The notes beneath the pieces are model-generated. The model saw only the letters and a list, made by a program, of their open reading frames with translations. It ran no database searches and was not told where the DNA came from. From Pyrus communis (lineage: Eukaryota > Streptophyta > Magnoliopsida > Rosales > Rosaceae), in contig NC_084806.1 of NCBI RefSeq assembly GCF_963583255.1, forward strand, positions 19,572,317-19,636,316: a DNA stretch of 64,000 bases, given 5' to 3'. The translations under genes and the position numbers were made by a program. Shown here piece by piece: positions 19,651 to 29,442 of the stretch; the stretch's first letter is position 1; every line of letters begins with the position of its first letter.

Positions 19651-20369
19651 AATGCCCTCACATCTGCTGGGCTGCTCGCAAGAAAGGGCAGCGGGTGTAG
19701 AAATCTGCAGCTTTGATGCAGATTCGCACTTCGACTTAGAATCAGATTCTTCTAGGAAAAGGAAATAAATCGCCTCCAAAGCCTATTTAAGCTTACCTTA
19801 AGTAGGGGATTAATTCAACTTCGGAGGGCAATTATTTATCCCTCTCCCTTAGCACTCTTCTTTGCTTGTCCGTGCAAAGAACCATCTTCCGCTGATTTCT
19901 CTATCTTCTCCACTCTGCACCGATGTAAGAAAAACTTACTTCTCATTGTCTTCTTCTTGGGTGGTGCTACCATGGGGCAGCCGTCGGGGTGGTGCAGCAC
20001 GTCAGTTGGCATGGACAATGAGTCGGCTTACCATGGGCCAAGGATGTGGTGTGGCAGGGGCCATTGCTTGTGCTGCTGGGCTTGACTGAAACCAAGGACT
20101 GGCTCGGCGTGGGCCGAGAAGGTGGTGTGGTATTGGCCATGATTTGGGTTGCCACATCTAGGCTACTTGCCAAAAATGAGGAAACTGCTTGAGTTTGATT
20201 TCTCAGCCATCGTGGATGGAGCAGTAAAAAATGGAGCTACCAAGATTGGAGCTGCTGAAGATGAAGTGTCGGATGAGCGAACTGTTGGGTGCAAAGTGGC
20301 TGTTGCCCCCTGACCATTTATTACTTAGTTGGTCTTCAAACCTTCGATCTTTTGAGCTATGTGGCTTTC
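19651..20369 (+). other. Internal 3' region of Tat element 1, antisense-ORF remnant
   Basis: Begins AATGCCCTCACATCTGC next to the LTR, as at 52013 in Tat element 2, and keeps the leader-like stretch CCCTTAGCACTCTTC. No coherent protein survives. A GC-richer segment at 19960-20200 has no counterpart that I recognise. Confidence 0.5.
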
Positions 20370-20845
20370 TTGCACTGGAGAGCTTACCTTTTTGGGTGTC
20401 AGGGAATTTGTTTACCTTCTCACATTGAAGATCAATTAGTTGATCATCTCGTATTGGAGAACATACCCTTTTGGTTGTCGGGGAATTGGTTTACCTTCTC
20501 GCACCAAAGAGCAATTAATTTATCCTCTTGCACTGGAGAGCAGACCCTTTTGGGTGTCGGGGAATTGGTTTACCTTTTCACATTGGAAAGCAATTAGTTT
20601 ATCTTCTTGCAGTGGAGAGCAGACCCAGATGGGTGTTAGGGAATTAGTTTACCCTCTTGTTGAAGAGCAATTAGTTTATCCTCTCGCACTGGAGAGCAGA
20701 CCTAGATGGTTGTCGGAGAATTAGTTTACCCTATCACACTGGAGAGCAATTAGTTTATCCTCTCACACTAACCACGATGGGTGTCTGGGAATTAGTTTAC
20801 CTTATCGTACTAGAGAACAAACCCAGATGGGTGCGAGGTCTTGAT
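20370..20845. repeat. Tandem repeat array of Tat element 1
   Basis: About five degenerate units of 80-90 bp built from GCAATTAGTTTATCCTC, ACTGGAGAGCAGACCC, GATGGGTGTCGGGGAATT and GGTTTACC. The same unit flanks the nested LTR at 55352-57189 in Tat element 2. Arrays between pol and 3' LTR are typical of Tat/Ogre elements. Confidence 0.8.
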
Positions 20846-20895
20846 CATCGATCTGCTTGAGACTTCGAACTTATTTTGAGAAGCCGTAACGGGGT

Positions 20896-23104
20896 TTAGA
20901 GAGTGATAGAGACTTCCTCTGCTTGTGCATGCCGTATTGTTGACTTATCAAGATACTCGTCCCACCGGCCCTCATTTGTCATCTTCTCAAGGTATTGCTT
21001 CCACTTTAGGCAGCCTCTGGTAGTGTGGCCCTGTCCTTGATGGAATGCACAGTACTTTGTATGATCCAGCCTGGTAAGATTGCTTTTCATGGGTCGTAGT
21101 AGTTCGAACCAAGGTTCGTTCTTGAGCTTGTGGAGAATTTGGCCTATTATAATTGTGAACTTGGTGAATGTTTCGGGTGCTGAGTCTTCTCTGGTCGGGA
21201 AATGTTTCATCTGCTTATTTTCTGACTCGTTTTTGTTAGATTACTTGGCTTCGTCCCGTAGTGCGTGTTTTTCCCATGATCATTTTTTTGAATAAAGGGT
21301 GTTCGGTAGAAAGTCCATTTTCGAATGCTGCCGTTGTTATGTCCTTGTTGCAGCCAAGAATCTTGAACTTCTCCACTTTGAACCTCTTGACATAGTCGCG
21401 AATTATTTCCCAAGGGTCATTTACGAAGCTAAAAAGATGGTCGGATGTCATTTTGATTAAGCAGTTAGACGAATACTCCTTAGTGAAAACTAAGGAAAGT
21501 TTGTTGAAACTCCGGATTGACTGTGGTAGAAGGGTGTCAAACCAGTCTTGTGCCTCACCTTGTAGAGTTATGGAAAATTTTTTGCACATAAGGGCATCGT
21601 CGTTCCTGAAGAGGATCATGGTACTGTGGTAGTGCTTGAGATTTCGATTTGGATCTTCATCTCCCTTGTATGGAGTGAAGTGAGGCATAGTGAACCTGCG
21701 AGGTGGATTTGTTCACTCGATCTCATCCGTGAATGGTGACATGCATATGTTGGTCATGTCTCGTCGAAGCACATCGTCAGCAGCTTTGTTGTGCTGGAAA
21801 TTGCGCAATCCTTCAGTCAAGAGCCTATCAACTTCTTCTTGACTTTGCCTTTGCTATGGCAGTGGAACTTTCGGCTGCCCCCGGTCGTGACCAATTGGTT
21901 TAGGTCGCTCTTCCCTATGCTCGACTCGTCTATGGGGTGGCTGCAGTGCAGGTGGCACGTTCTTGGCAAGCGAACAGGTTGTTTGCAGGCTACCAGTTGA
22001 ACTTGAGGTAGATTGAGTGACTACTTATTTCCATCTGCCATGCTACTTGCTCCGATGTGAGGTGTAGAATGCTCCTTGCAAGCCTAGTTATGAATGAACA
22101 CTTCGTCTGGAAAGTTGTCCATGTTGATAATTAGAGTGTGGCCTCAACCATGAACGTATACTCGTCCGTAGGCTTGATCGGGAGTAAACGCTCATCTGCC
22201 CGCTAAAACGAGAGTATACGCCATCTCGAGGACCCAGGAGGGAATGTAAACTGCTAGAATGCTCGGATCATGGTTGGTTGAGGGGTTGCTTACTGGGACG
22301 CTGCTGGAGAAGTTAGTAATTTACCTTTATTATGCTTCGGGACACCTCGTCTAGGGCACACTGCATCTTGGTGCACTGCAAAAGCAGATTTACCAAGGTC
22401 GTTTGTTGTGCGAGGGCGCTTGTTAATTCTATGACTTGTCAAGATAAGTATGGTTCGTTATTCGATTTAGAAAAGCTTGGACGGTATGCATCTCCTTGAG
22501 TAGCAGAAGTGTAATGGACTCCGAGCACGAGATTTGAATTGGGAAATGTCAAATCTGCGGAGAAATGATGTGAAAATGCATTCGGTTTAATCGTCGGTCC
22601 AGAAATATGAATCCGGGACAATTGAACTGGTATTGGACCAGTCTGGATTGCCAAGTGAGCCACGGAAGTGGGTTGGGCCACGAAAGTAGGTCGTTTCACG
22701 TGCGGGGCACGTGGGCGAGGTGCAGCGTTGAGAGCGCAATGGATCTGGGTCGAGGGAATGATCGGCATAACTTAGGCCTGCAATGCATCTTGGGCAGTGT
22801 TTGGGTCTGCTCACGCTGGGATTAGCTTGGCTGCCTTGTGGTGTGGGCTGCAAATTAGGCCACCGGCTGTGCTACTTGCGCACATACTGCCTGGGCCTGG
22901 GCCTGGGCTTGGTCCTGGGTTTGGGCTGTTGTAGTGGTAGTGCATAAGGCCATGGTCTACTGCCATGGAGTTGGCCCACTCCCTATTGCCACGATGGTCT
23001 CCATGGTTGCCATAATGGTGGTGGTCTGTAGTGGCTAAGTTGCTCGTCTTGCCGCAGCGTTGAGCCTTGTGGATTGTCGTGGTGGGGCTACATCGCAATC
23101 TCCA
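20896..23104 (-). pseudogene. gag of Tat element 1, frameshifted
   Basis: Structural polyprotein of the element. A Pro/His-rich N-terminal part lies at 23104-22500. The retrotransposon gag domain is at 21688-21240 (MPHFTPYKGDEDPNRNLKHY, AQDWFDTLLPQSIRSFNKLS, DYVKRFKVEKFKI). After a frame change near 21220 the C-terminal part continues to 20896 with a CCHC-like knuckle in CAFHQGQGHTTRGC. The frame breaks around 22440, 21690 and 21220 rule out an intact protein. Pol coding does not follow. Confidence 0.8.
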
Positions 23105-23309
23105 TCACTTGTTCCGGATCTTTGAATGTAGAAAGTTTTGTTCGTTGTGGTTTCCAAATTTCTTGTCAATGTATTTTTGTTTTACGTTTATTCAAAGAAT
23201 TTTATAAAAAAAAGAAAAAAAAAAATTCTAAGAAGTAGAACATACAAAAAATCTACAAATGAACGAGAAATTAGAAATGTTGAATGCGAGAGTCTTCCTC
23301 AAGCATGTG

Positions 23310-23337
23310 AATCAAGCTCTCAATGAAAGCACCAATT
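23310..23337 (-). other. Putative primer-binding region of Tat element 1
   Basis: Directly inside the 5' LTR, the minus strand reads AATTGGTGCTTTCATTGAG, a sequence often found at this place in plant gypsy elements. The priming tRNA is not assigned. Confidence 0.5.
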
Positions 23338-23930
23338 TGTGGATGAAAATTTCTTCCTCCTTGTTCTTGGAAAAAATTGCACCTACAAAACAAATAACAC
23401 CTTAGGTCAAGGCCAAGAGCCTCACGCGCCCACGATGATTGGGTGATGGGGGCTTTGGCCGAAGCACTTCTGATGCCAAAGTTAGAATTTTGAGGGAAAA
23501 GTGTTTGGAGAATTTAAAGAATTTTGCAACAATGTTTAACTTGGGTTTTGGAGAAAACAAGGTGATATTTATAGGGGTGTAGCTGGCCCCTTTGGGAGGA
23601 TGGGGACCGGCCACTTGGATGATTTTTTGGGTGAGATTCATGATTTGTTAGCTAATTAATAAATTAATTGAATAATTAATCAATTAATTAGCTAATTAAT
23701 ATAAACGGAAAGGAATGATTTGGGGGTTACCTTATGGAGAAGATTTGATGAGGATGGATGAAATAGGTTTTGAATAATTTACCTATTTTGAGCTCTTTTG
23801 ACCTTGATCGAGTGATGATTGTCCACTGCTCGTGCGTAGGAGTTCGGGTATTCCTTGGGGGTAATTTTGTCCTCTTACCCTAGAATCCATGTGTCGCCTC
23901 CATATTTTCTCGATTATTTTTGGCTCCACA
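23338..23930 (-). repeat. 5' LTR of Tat element 1
   Basis: 593 bp; on the minus strand it begins TGTGGAGCC and ends CATCCACA. TATA-like CTATAAATA on the minus strand near 23568-23576. Contains a local TTAATTAATTAGC-type repeat near 23650-23700. Confidence 0.85.
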
Positions 23931-25077
23931 ATATGTTTGCTCTCCTTGTACGGCTTTGATACACACTTCATGATCTATGTCGTATTACAAATTCTCACTT
24001 TTTGTCGTGTTAATTTGTAACCCTTAAGAGTAAATCAATTCCAAAATAAATCTAGGAAGAACTCCTAAAAAGTTCCTCACAAAACTTCCTTTATCGAAAA
24101 ACATTTTAGACAACTTTTTTTTCAATCAACATGAAAAATATGAAGTCTTACTTCATGTGAAACTTCAGAAACATCGATTTCGCATTCGATTCGTCAAAAA
24201 CAATTTTTCTCAATCTACATGTTTGTAGTTTTGTTCAACAATGGAGAGTGGGAGGGTTTTGATAGTTGAGAAGATAAATAATGTACTAAAAGTTATTTGG
24301 GATGTATTTAGAATTTTTTTTTTTTTAACCTAAAAAGGGCAAAATTATCATTGCATAGTGGGATAAATAAGTCATTTAATATTAAATTTTAATGTGGGAT
24401 GCATTCAACATTTTGTAGGGTGCTAATATAAAAAGCCGAGATTTATCTTTAATAATACATTTACATGCTGATGAATCTAAATTTTTCAGAACTAACCTGG
24501 AAAAAGAAGAATTTACTAGCCAGAGAGATTACTTGGTGTATTAGACTGAACTTTTACTGCAGGCAAAAGGTACACAATTTTAAAATTCCATTCAAGGCAT
24601 AAGATCATCATGTGCATGTGTGTCGAAGCCGATCGAAGACTACTGGTTAATATTACGATTATGACCCTAGCTTAGAAAAAGGCTAACAAGAACAGAAATT
24701 GAAAAAAAGATACAATATTTAGCAGACACCTTTATACAGATATAAACAGAATATGATTCGGAGCAGTAGCACTACATCTAGTAGTCTTTGTAGAAAGGGA
24801 AATGAACCCATTTTCTCCTCTAAACATATTCTCTATTTTTATCACTAAATTGAATAAAATAAAAGAAAATTAAACAAAGTATATTAACGAGTATGTAGTC
24901 GGAAAAATTGGATACGTGAAAATATTTCTCATATAAAAATATCCCATTATAAAAGAAGATAAGAAAATCGAACTGGTCCTCTGCGGAGAGGGACAGAGAT
25001 GCCTTAACTCTGCAGTATCGAGAAATCAAGTCTGATGATCAACATTCATATTTTAAGAACAAATTCCCTTTGACATG
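23931..25077. other. Intergenic DNA upstream of MIR169
   Basis: AT-rich, without a supported gene. Nothing in it resembles the repeat families recognised elsewhere in the window. Confidence 0.4.
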
Positions 25078-25230
25078 TCACGTCACAATTGCATGCATGC
25101 ATGGTTCCCACTCACGTCAAGAAGCAGTACTCAATTCTGTATAAGTCAACGCCCTTCATTCTTTGTTCCCATTTAAAGTGGATATCGTATTAGTTGTTTA
25201 CATGCAAATCTCTCTATCTGCCTATAAATA
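25078..25230 (+). promoter_or_regulatory. MIR169 promoter: two TCACGTCA boxes, triple RY motif, TATA
   Basis: TCACGTCA occurs twice (25078-25085 and 25112-25119), on either side of CATGCATGCATG (25092-25103). TATAAATA follows at 25223-25230, about 100 bp before the mature miRNA. CATGCA (RY) is the known target of B3 factors of the ABI3/FUS3/LEC2 group, and ACGTCA/CACGTC cores bind bZIP factors. The pairing suggests seed or ABA-linked control, which is inference. Confidence 0.6.
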
Positions 25231-25304
25231 TGATGGCAAGGCAGCATATGTCAAATGAACTGGAACGGTATACCGATTAGTTCTGGTATTTGTCTGAGAG
25301 TCTT

Positions 25305-25425
25305 GCACGAAGATAGAGAGAGTAGATATGAGCCAAGGATGACTTGCCACAATCTCTAGTATGTGAATGCCCTTCAGTTCCACTTGGTATGCTTTGACAA
25401 GTCATCCTTGGATCACCTTTGCTCT
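25305..25425 (+). ncRNA. MIR169: miR169 precursor hairpin
   Basis: The 5' arm at 25329-25349 contains GAGCCAAGGATGACTTGCC, the miR169 core of the subgroup starting UGAG. The 3' arm at 25395-25415 contains GACAAGTCATCCTTGGATC and pairs with it at 19 of 21 positions (mismatches G25332/A25412 and C25347/A25397). The loop is about 45 nt. The stem extends outward through the purine-rich GATAGAGAGAGTAG at about 25312-25325 and a pyrimidine-rich GCTCTCTTTTCTTT partner after 25420, giving the long stem Dicer-like 1 needs. miR169 guides cleavage of NF-YA (HAP2) transcription factor mRNAs. A TATA box lies about 100 bp upstream. The arms are intact, so the locus could be active. Confidence 0.9.
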
Positions 25426-25462
25426 CTTTTCTTTCATGTGAGATTCAATGACCAATCTATGC

Positions 25463-25807
25463 CACTATTACAAAAAGAATCCTTCAATTCTCTCCCCTTC
25501 TATTTATGTCCACTCCCATCCCCTCCTTTTCTATCATGCTTTTGTTTTATTTTTTCCCGTGTGTTTTATACTTATTTTCCTTTCTTTTGATTGTTATATT
25601 AAATAATACAATATCATTTTTTTGTTAAACGCCGTAAAAGGTTGAAAATGCTATACAAATAACAACCTTTTAAATAGTGCAATAGCATTTTTTTTCTTAA
25701 ACGCAATAAAAAAAGAAGAAGTAGTTTTAATAGCATTTAACAAAAAAAAAAAAAAAAAAAAAAAAGAACTATCAATTGATGCTCTAGAAATTTTTTTTGT
25801 AGTAGTG
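25463..25807. mobile_element. Small CACTA-like MITE beside MIR169
   Basis: 345 bp. Left end CACTATTACAAAAAG, right end read inward CACTACTACAAAAAA. The interior is AT-rich with A and T tracts and no coding. No 3-bp duplication is evident. Its 3' half plus about 60 bp of flank recurs at 27700-27935, so the exact borders are uncertain. Confidence 0.5.
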
Positions 25808-26384
25808 GTTTTTGTGTGATATTTTTCTCTATTTAATAAAATTGAAATGAACAGAGGGGGTCAAGTCTAGACTTTTGTGTTTGGTTTTCTCTACAAAAGG
25901 GGTTGCTATATATTGTTGGAAATATTCACTCAAAGGTTTGGGCCTTCAATTTGAAGGTTTGTTCATGCATATGCATTTCACGCTTAAATTCATATTGCGT
26001 TTTGTCTAGTGATATTGCCTAGTCAAAATTACTTGCTGCTGTTTAGCTGGCTGGACACACAATTTAAGACATCCCACATGGGCTGACTGACAGCTTTTAT
26101 CCAAAATTGAATTTTCAACCTTTGATCTGCACAAATTGTCTTTTGTGTTGAGAAGTGTCCCTTATCCTTGTTGCTGAAAATAAACATCCCCTTTTGCTTA
26201 AATCGCTAGCTATTCTCATTTGTTTGTTTTTTTTTTTGGCTGAGATAGAACAATTTTAGAGAGCTTTATTTTTCATCTGCATCTCAGATCCCCTAGGAAC
26301 ATCAAGCATTTTTTTTTGAGTAATGTTTTTCATTGAATATTTATAAAGCTATCCATGAAATGTTTGCTTAAATCTTATAATAAA

Positions 26385-26432
<48 letters not shown>

Positions 26433-28604
26433 AGGAAGGTTAAATTTTCTCAAGAGTGTATTTATAGCTTTGAGCTGCCTCTTGTGTGCTTCATTAGAAA
26501 CCCTACCCACAAAACCATATTCATGCATTAAACACCCAATCATTGCATAATAGGGTTGCATTGTCTTCATGGTTTTGTTTTAATTTGGTGGTCAAGTTCT
26601 TCAAGTTTCAAATCTTTAAACTGACCCTATTTTTGGATTCACGTCAGTTTCTTCCTTCAACTATTTGACAGAAGAAACCAACTAGTCATTGAATCCAGAT
26701 TGCACACTATCATCATTATCAATTATGTGCATTTGTTGGTGTTGGTCTTGTTGCCACAAGTTGAAGAGTTCAAGAGGGCTGCCATCTTATGAAGACTGAA
26801 GATGATTCCATTTCGATGCCACAAGGTGAATAGTTCAGGAGGAGCTGCCACCTCGTGAAAACCGAATGGATCATCTCGTGCAAAGTAAGGTTGCACAAAG
26901 GTAAAGCTGCTCTGTAGATTAGATCTAGGAATTGAGTTTTTGGTGGTACTTTATAAGAACCTTAATTATATTAGTAGATAGGACTCAATGGAGAGTCCCC
27001 GGTTTTTTAATCCAAAGGTGAGTTTTTCCGGCCAAAAATTTCTTGCGTTCTTTGTTTCCTAAACTTGTTCACATATCTTATTTACTAGCATATGTTGCAC
27101 ATGCATCCTATGAGTTGTTATTTGATATGTGTTTGTGACTAAATTTACACTACATATTATGAGTAGTGAACTAAATTGTTGTTGACTAGGATAACTTATA
27201 GTAAACTAAGTTTGATTCGTAGATTTGAGTTTAGTTAACTGAAGAATATATACTTAGTTGACTGGTGAGTTTGACTAGTCAATCCAGCGTACTTTAATTC
27301 ATAATTGCTTTGTTATTGCTGTTAGCGTAATGGACTGATATGTGAATGTATTCAAGTTTGGGAATTGTTGTTGTGAAACTGATCTGGGCAAACTCTAACT
27401 AGTTGGACATGCTAGTCAATTAGGTTTTGTTCTTACAACTACACTTTCTACTACTAACAAACTTGTAACTAGTTGACTAGCTCATTTGACTAGTCTACTG
27501 TGCAAAGTTAAATTTTTATTTGCAAGATATTCCGTTTGGTACCAATTTCACGGGAGTTGGTAAGATCCTTCACCTAAGTCTCACATTTGTGTCGTGTTTT
27601 CCGTATTCATATCGCTTTCGTGACATACCTAATATTTTAACGAATAGTGTCGTGTAACACTCATTAAAATAACGGCATGATGGGTCTTGAGCTTTCAAAT
27701 GCCCAAAGCGAAATTTTAAATGCTACAAAAATAACAGCCTTTTAAATAGTGGAATATCATTTTTATCTTGAACGCTATATATAAAAAAAAGTAGTTTTAA
27801 CTTTTATAGCATTTAACCAAAAAAAGAAAAAAAAAACTATCAATTGATCTCTAAATTTTTTTTTTTTTTTTTTGTAGTATTTTTCGTGTGATATTTTTCT
27901 CTATTTAAGAAAACTGAAATGAACGGATGGGGCTTGGTAAGATCCTTCACCTAAACTTGGCATTCATGTCGTATTTTTCATATTCATATTATTTTCACGA
28001 CATACTTGATATCTTAATGGGTTGTATCGTGTAACACCCATTAAAACGAACGGTAGGGCGGGTCTTGAGTTTTCAAATGCCCAAGGTAAAATTTCAAATG
28101 ATGCCCTTTGTAGATTAATTAATAGACATTCTTTTTACGAACTAATTAATTTTATTAACAATGATAAAATATCAGGATTAGAAAATAATATATGTGGACT
28201 AAGAAAGAAACCTATGGGATCTAGGGAGCACAATTGAATACATCATTGATGTCAAGCTTAAAAGACAAAATAAAATAAATTGGAGAGCTAAAAGATTGAG
28301 AGATGAATACCTTCGAACACTCAAAACCTTAGAATTGTACAAAAAAAAAGATATAAGCATTTGTGTAGATTACATTTTGTTTGTTGAATTTATGGATTTA
28401 TCTGTTCTTATGTTATTGTTTATAATGAACAGCTAAGATTAGAACCAACTCATAGGCTATATGAATGACAAGTTGTTATATTAGCTATGTGCCAAAAGTT
28501 GTACACGTGTTGTGACGTGAGTTGAGTCCTATGGTATGAGTTGGTTTTGTAACGATCATTTTACTCATTCCTATTTGCTTAGTAATCGAATTCAAGAGGA
28601 GCAG
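25808..28604. other. Intergenic DNA with local duplications, no gene
   Basis: No supported gene. It holds a 42-nt T run (26388-26429), a 55-bp tandem pair (26750-26805 and 26818-26873, sharing TGCCACAAG and AGTTCA), several GTTGACTAGT-type motifs at 27220-27510, and a direct repeat pair at 27556-28105. A short minus-strand frame at 26349-26570 ends in the poly-A complement of the T run and has no recognised motif. Confidence 0.4.
27556..28105 (+). repeat. 170-bp direct repeats around a MITE-like core
   Basis: 27556-27725 and 27931-28105 both start GGTAAGATCCTTCACCTAA and share GTCGTGTAACAC and TTTCAAATGCCCAA. The roughly 205 bp between them matches the MITE half at 25625-25862. Confidence 0.6.
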
Positions 28605-28898
28605 TGTCACATCCCGGCCTGGGCCCCCACCACATCCTAGGCTCGACTCCACCGTAGCACGATATTATCCTCTTTGGGCCCCGACCACGCCCTCACGGTT
28701 TTGTTTTTGGGAACACACATGAGAACTTCCCAGTGGGTCACCCATCTTGGGATTGCTCTCGTGCAAACTCGCTTAACTTCAGAGTTCCGATGGACCCTAA
28801 AGCTAGTGAGCTCCCAAAAGGCCTCGTGCTAGGTAGAGATGGGAATACACATATAAGGCTTACAGGATCCACTCCCCTTGACGATGTGGGATGTTACA
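28605..28898 (-). mobile_element. Cassandra TRIM solo LTR, second copy
   Basis: 294 bp, the same family and orientation as 4691-4989. On the minus strand it begins TGTAACATCCCACATCG and ends GGGATGTGACA. Near-perfect target duplication AGCAG (28600-28604) and AGCAA (28899-28903). Confidence 0.9.
28721..28800 (-). other. 5S rRNA-like segment of second Cassandra LTR
   Basis: Reverse complement of the 5S-like core, including GTTAAGCGAGTTTG and GGGTGACCCACTGGGAAG. It is closer to canonical 5S than the copy at 4812-4890. Confidence 0.7.
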
Positions 28899-29442
28899 AG
28901 CAACGTACTCTATCTTCTTTCTTCATTGATCAGCTAAATCAATTCTCTTTGGTTTTCAGTTTTCAATCTATAAAATCAACGCCTAATTTGAATACAAAAA
29001 ACTAACACCTTTTGACGACAACACATTTCCAAAAATCAAGATGACAAGGTTATGAGTTTGGATGTTAATTTGTTTCATAAAAAAAATTTGGCATTCCCTA
29101 ATCCAAAAAAGAAAAAAGAAAAAAAAAATTTGCTCATGTGTCTGTTAAGTAATTTAAAAATAAAGAAATACTCATGCGTCTGTTAAATAATTTAAAAAGT
29201 AAAGAAATGAGAGACATTATTAGGGAACAAACTCGTAATCTCATACATAATAAATACATCAATACCAGTGTTGCTAAATAAACACTTTGATAATTAATCA
29301 AACAATTTACTATTTATACGAATATAACATAAACTCATATGAAGTACCCGAATACATTTGGTGCCCCGATATTTTGGGGCCTAGGACGGTCGACCTACTG
29401 GTAGTGAGCTAGGGCCACCTCTGATGAATGGATAATATGACC
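28899..29442. other. AT-rich spacer, no gene
   Basis: A short tandem pair near 29120-29210 (GTCTGTTAA[AG]TAATTTAAAAA twice). No coding evidence. Confidence 0.4.

Larger units (their letters stand above)
19089..23930 (-). mobile_element. Tat-type Ty3/gypsy retrotransposon, pol deleted
   Basis: Two LTRs of about 0.56-0.59 kb in direct orientation (19089-19650 and 23338-23930) are flanked by the duplication ATATG (19084-19088 and 23931-23935). Gag lies on the minus strand, so the right LTR is the 5' one. LTR ends pair as TGTGGAGCC...CATCCACA; the left copy has a mutated terminal base. Reading 5' to 3' on the minus strand: LTR, primer-site region, gag, tandem repeat array, remnant of the antisense-ORF region, LTR. 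Protease, reverse transcriptase and integrase are missing. It is therefore a non-autonomous derivative of the family represented at 51376-61471. Confidence 0.85.

Noticed and set aside
20370..20845. CRISPR-like array
   Set aside because: Degenerate head-to-tail repeats without unique spacers in plant retrotransposon DNA; it is a Tat-type tandem array.
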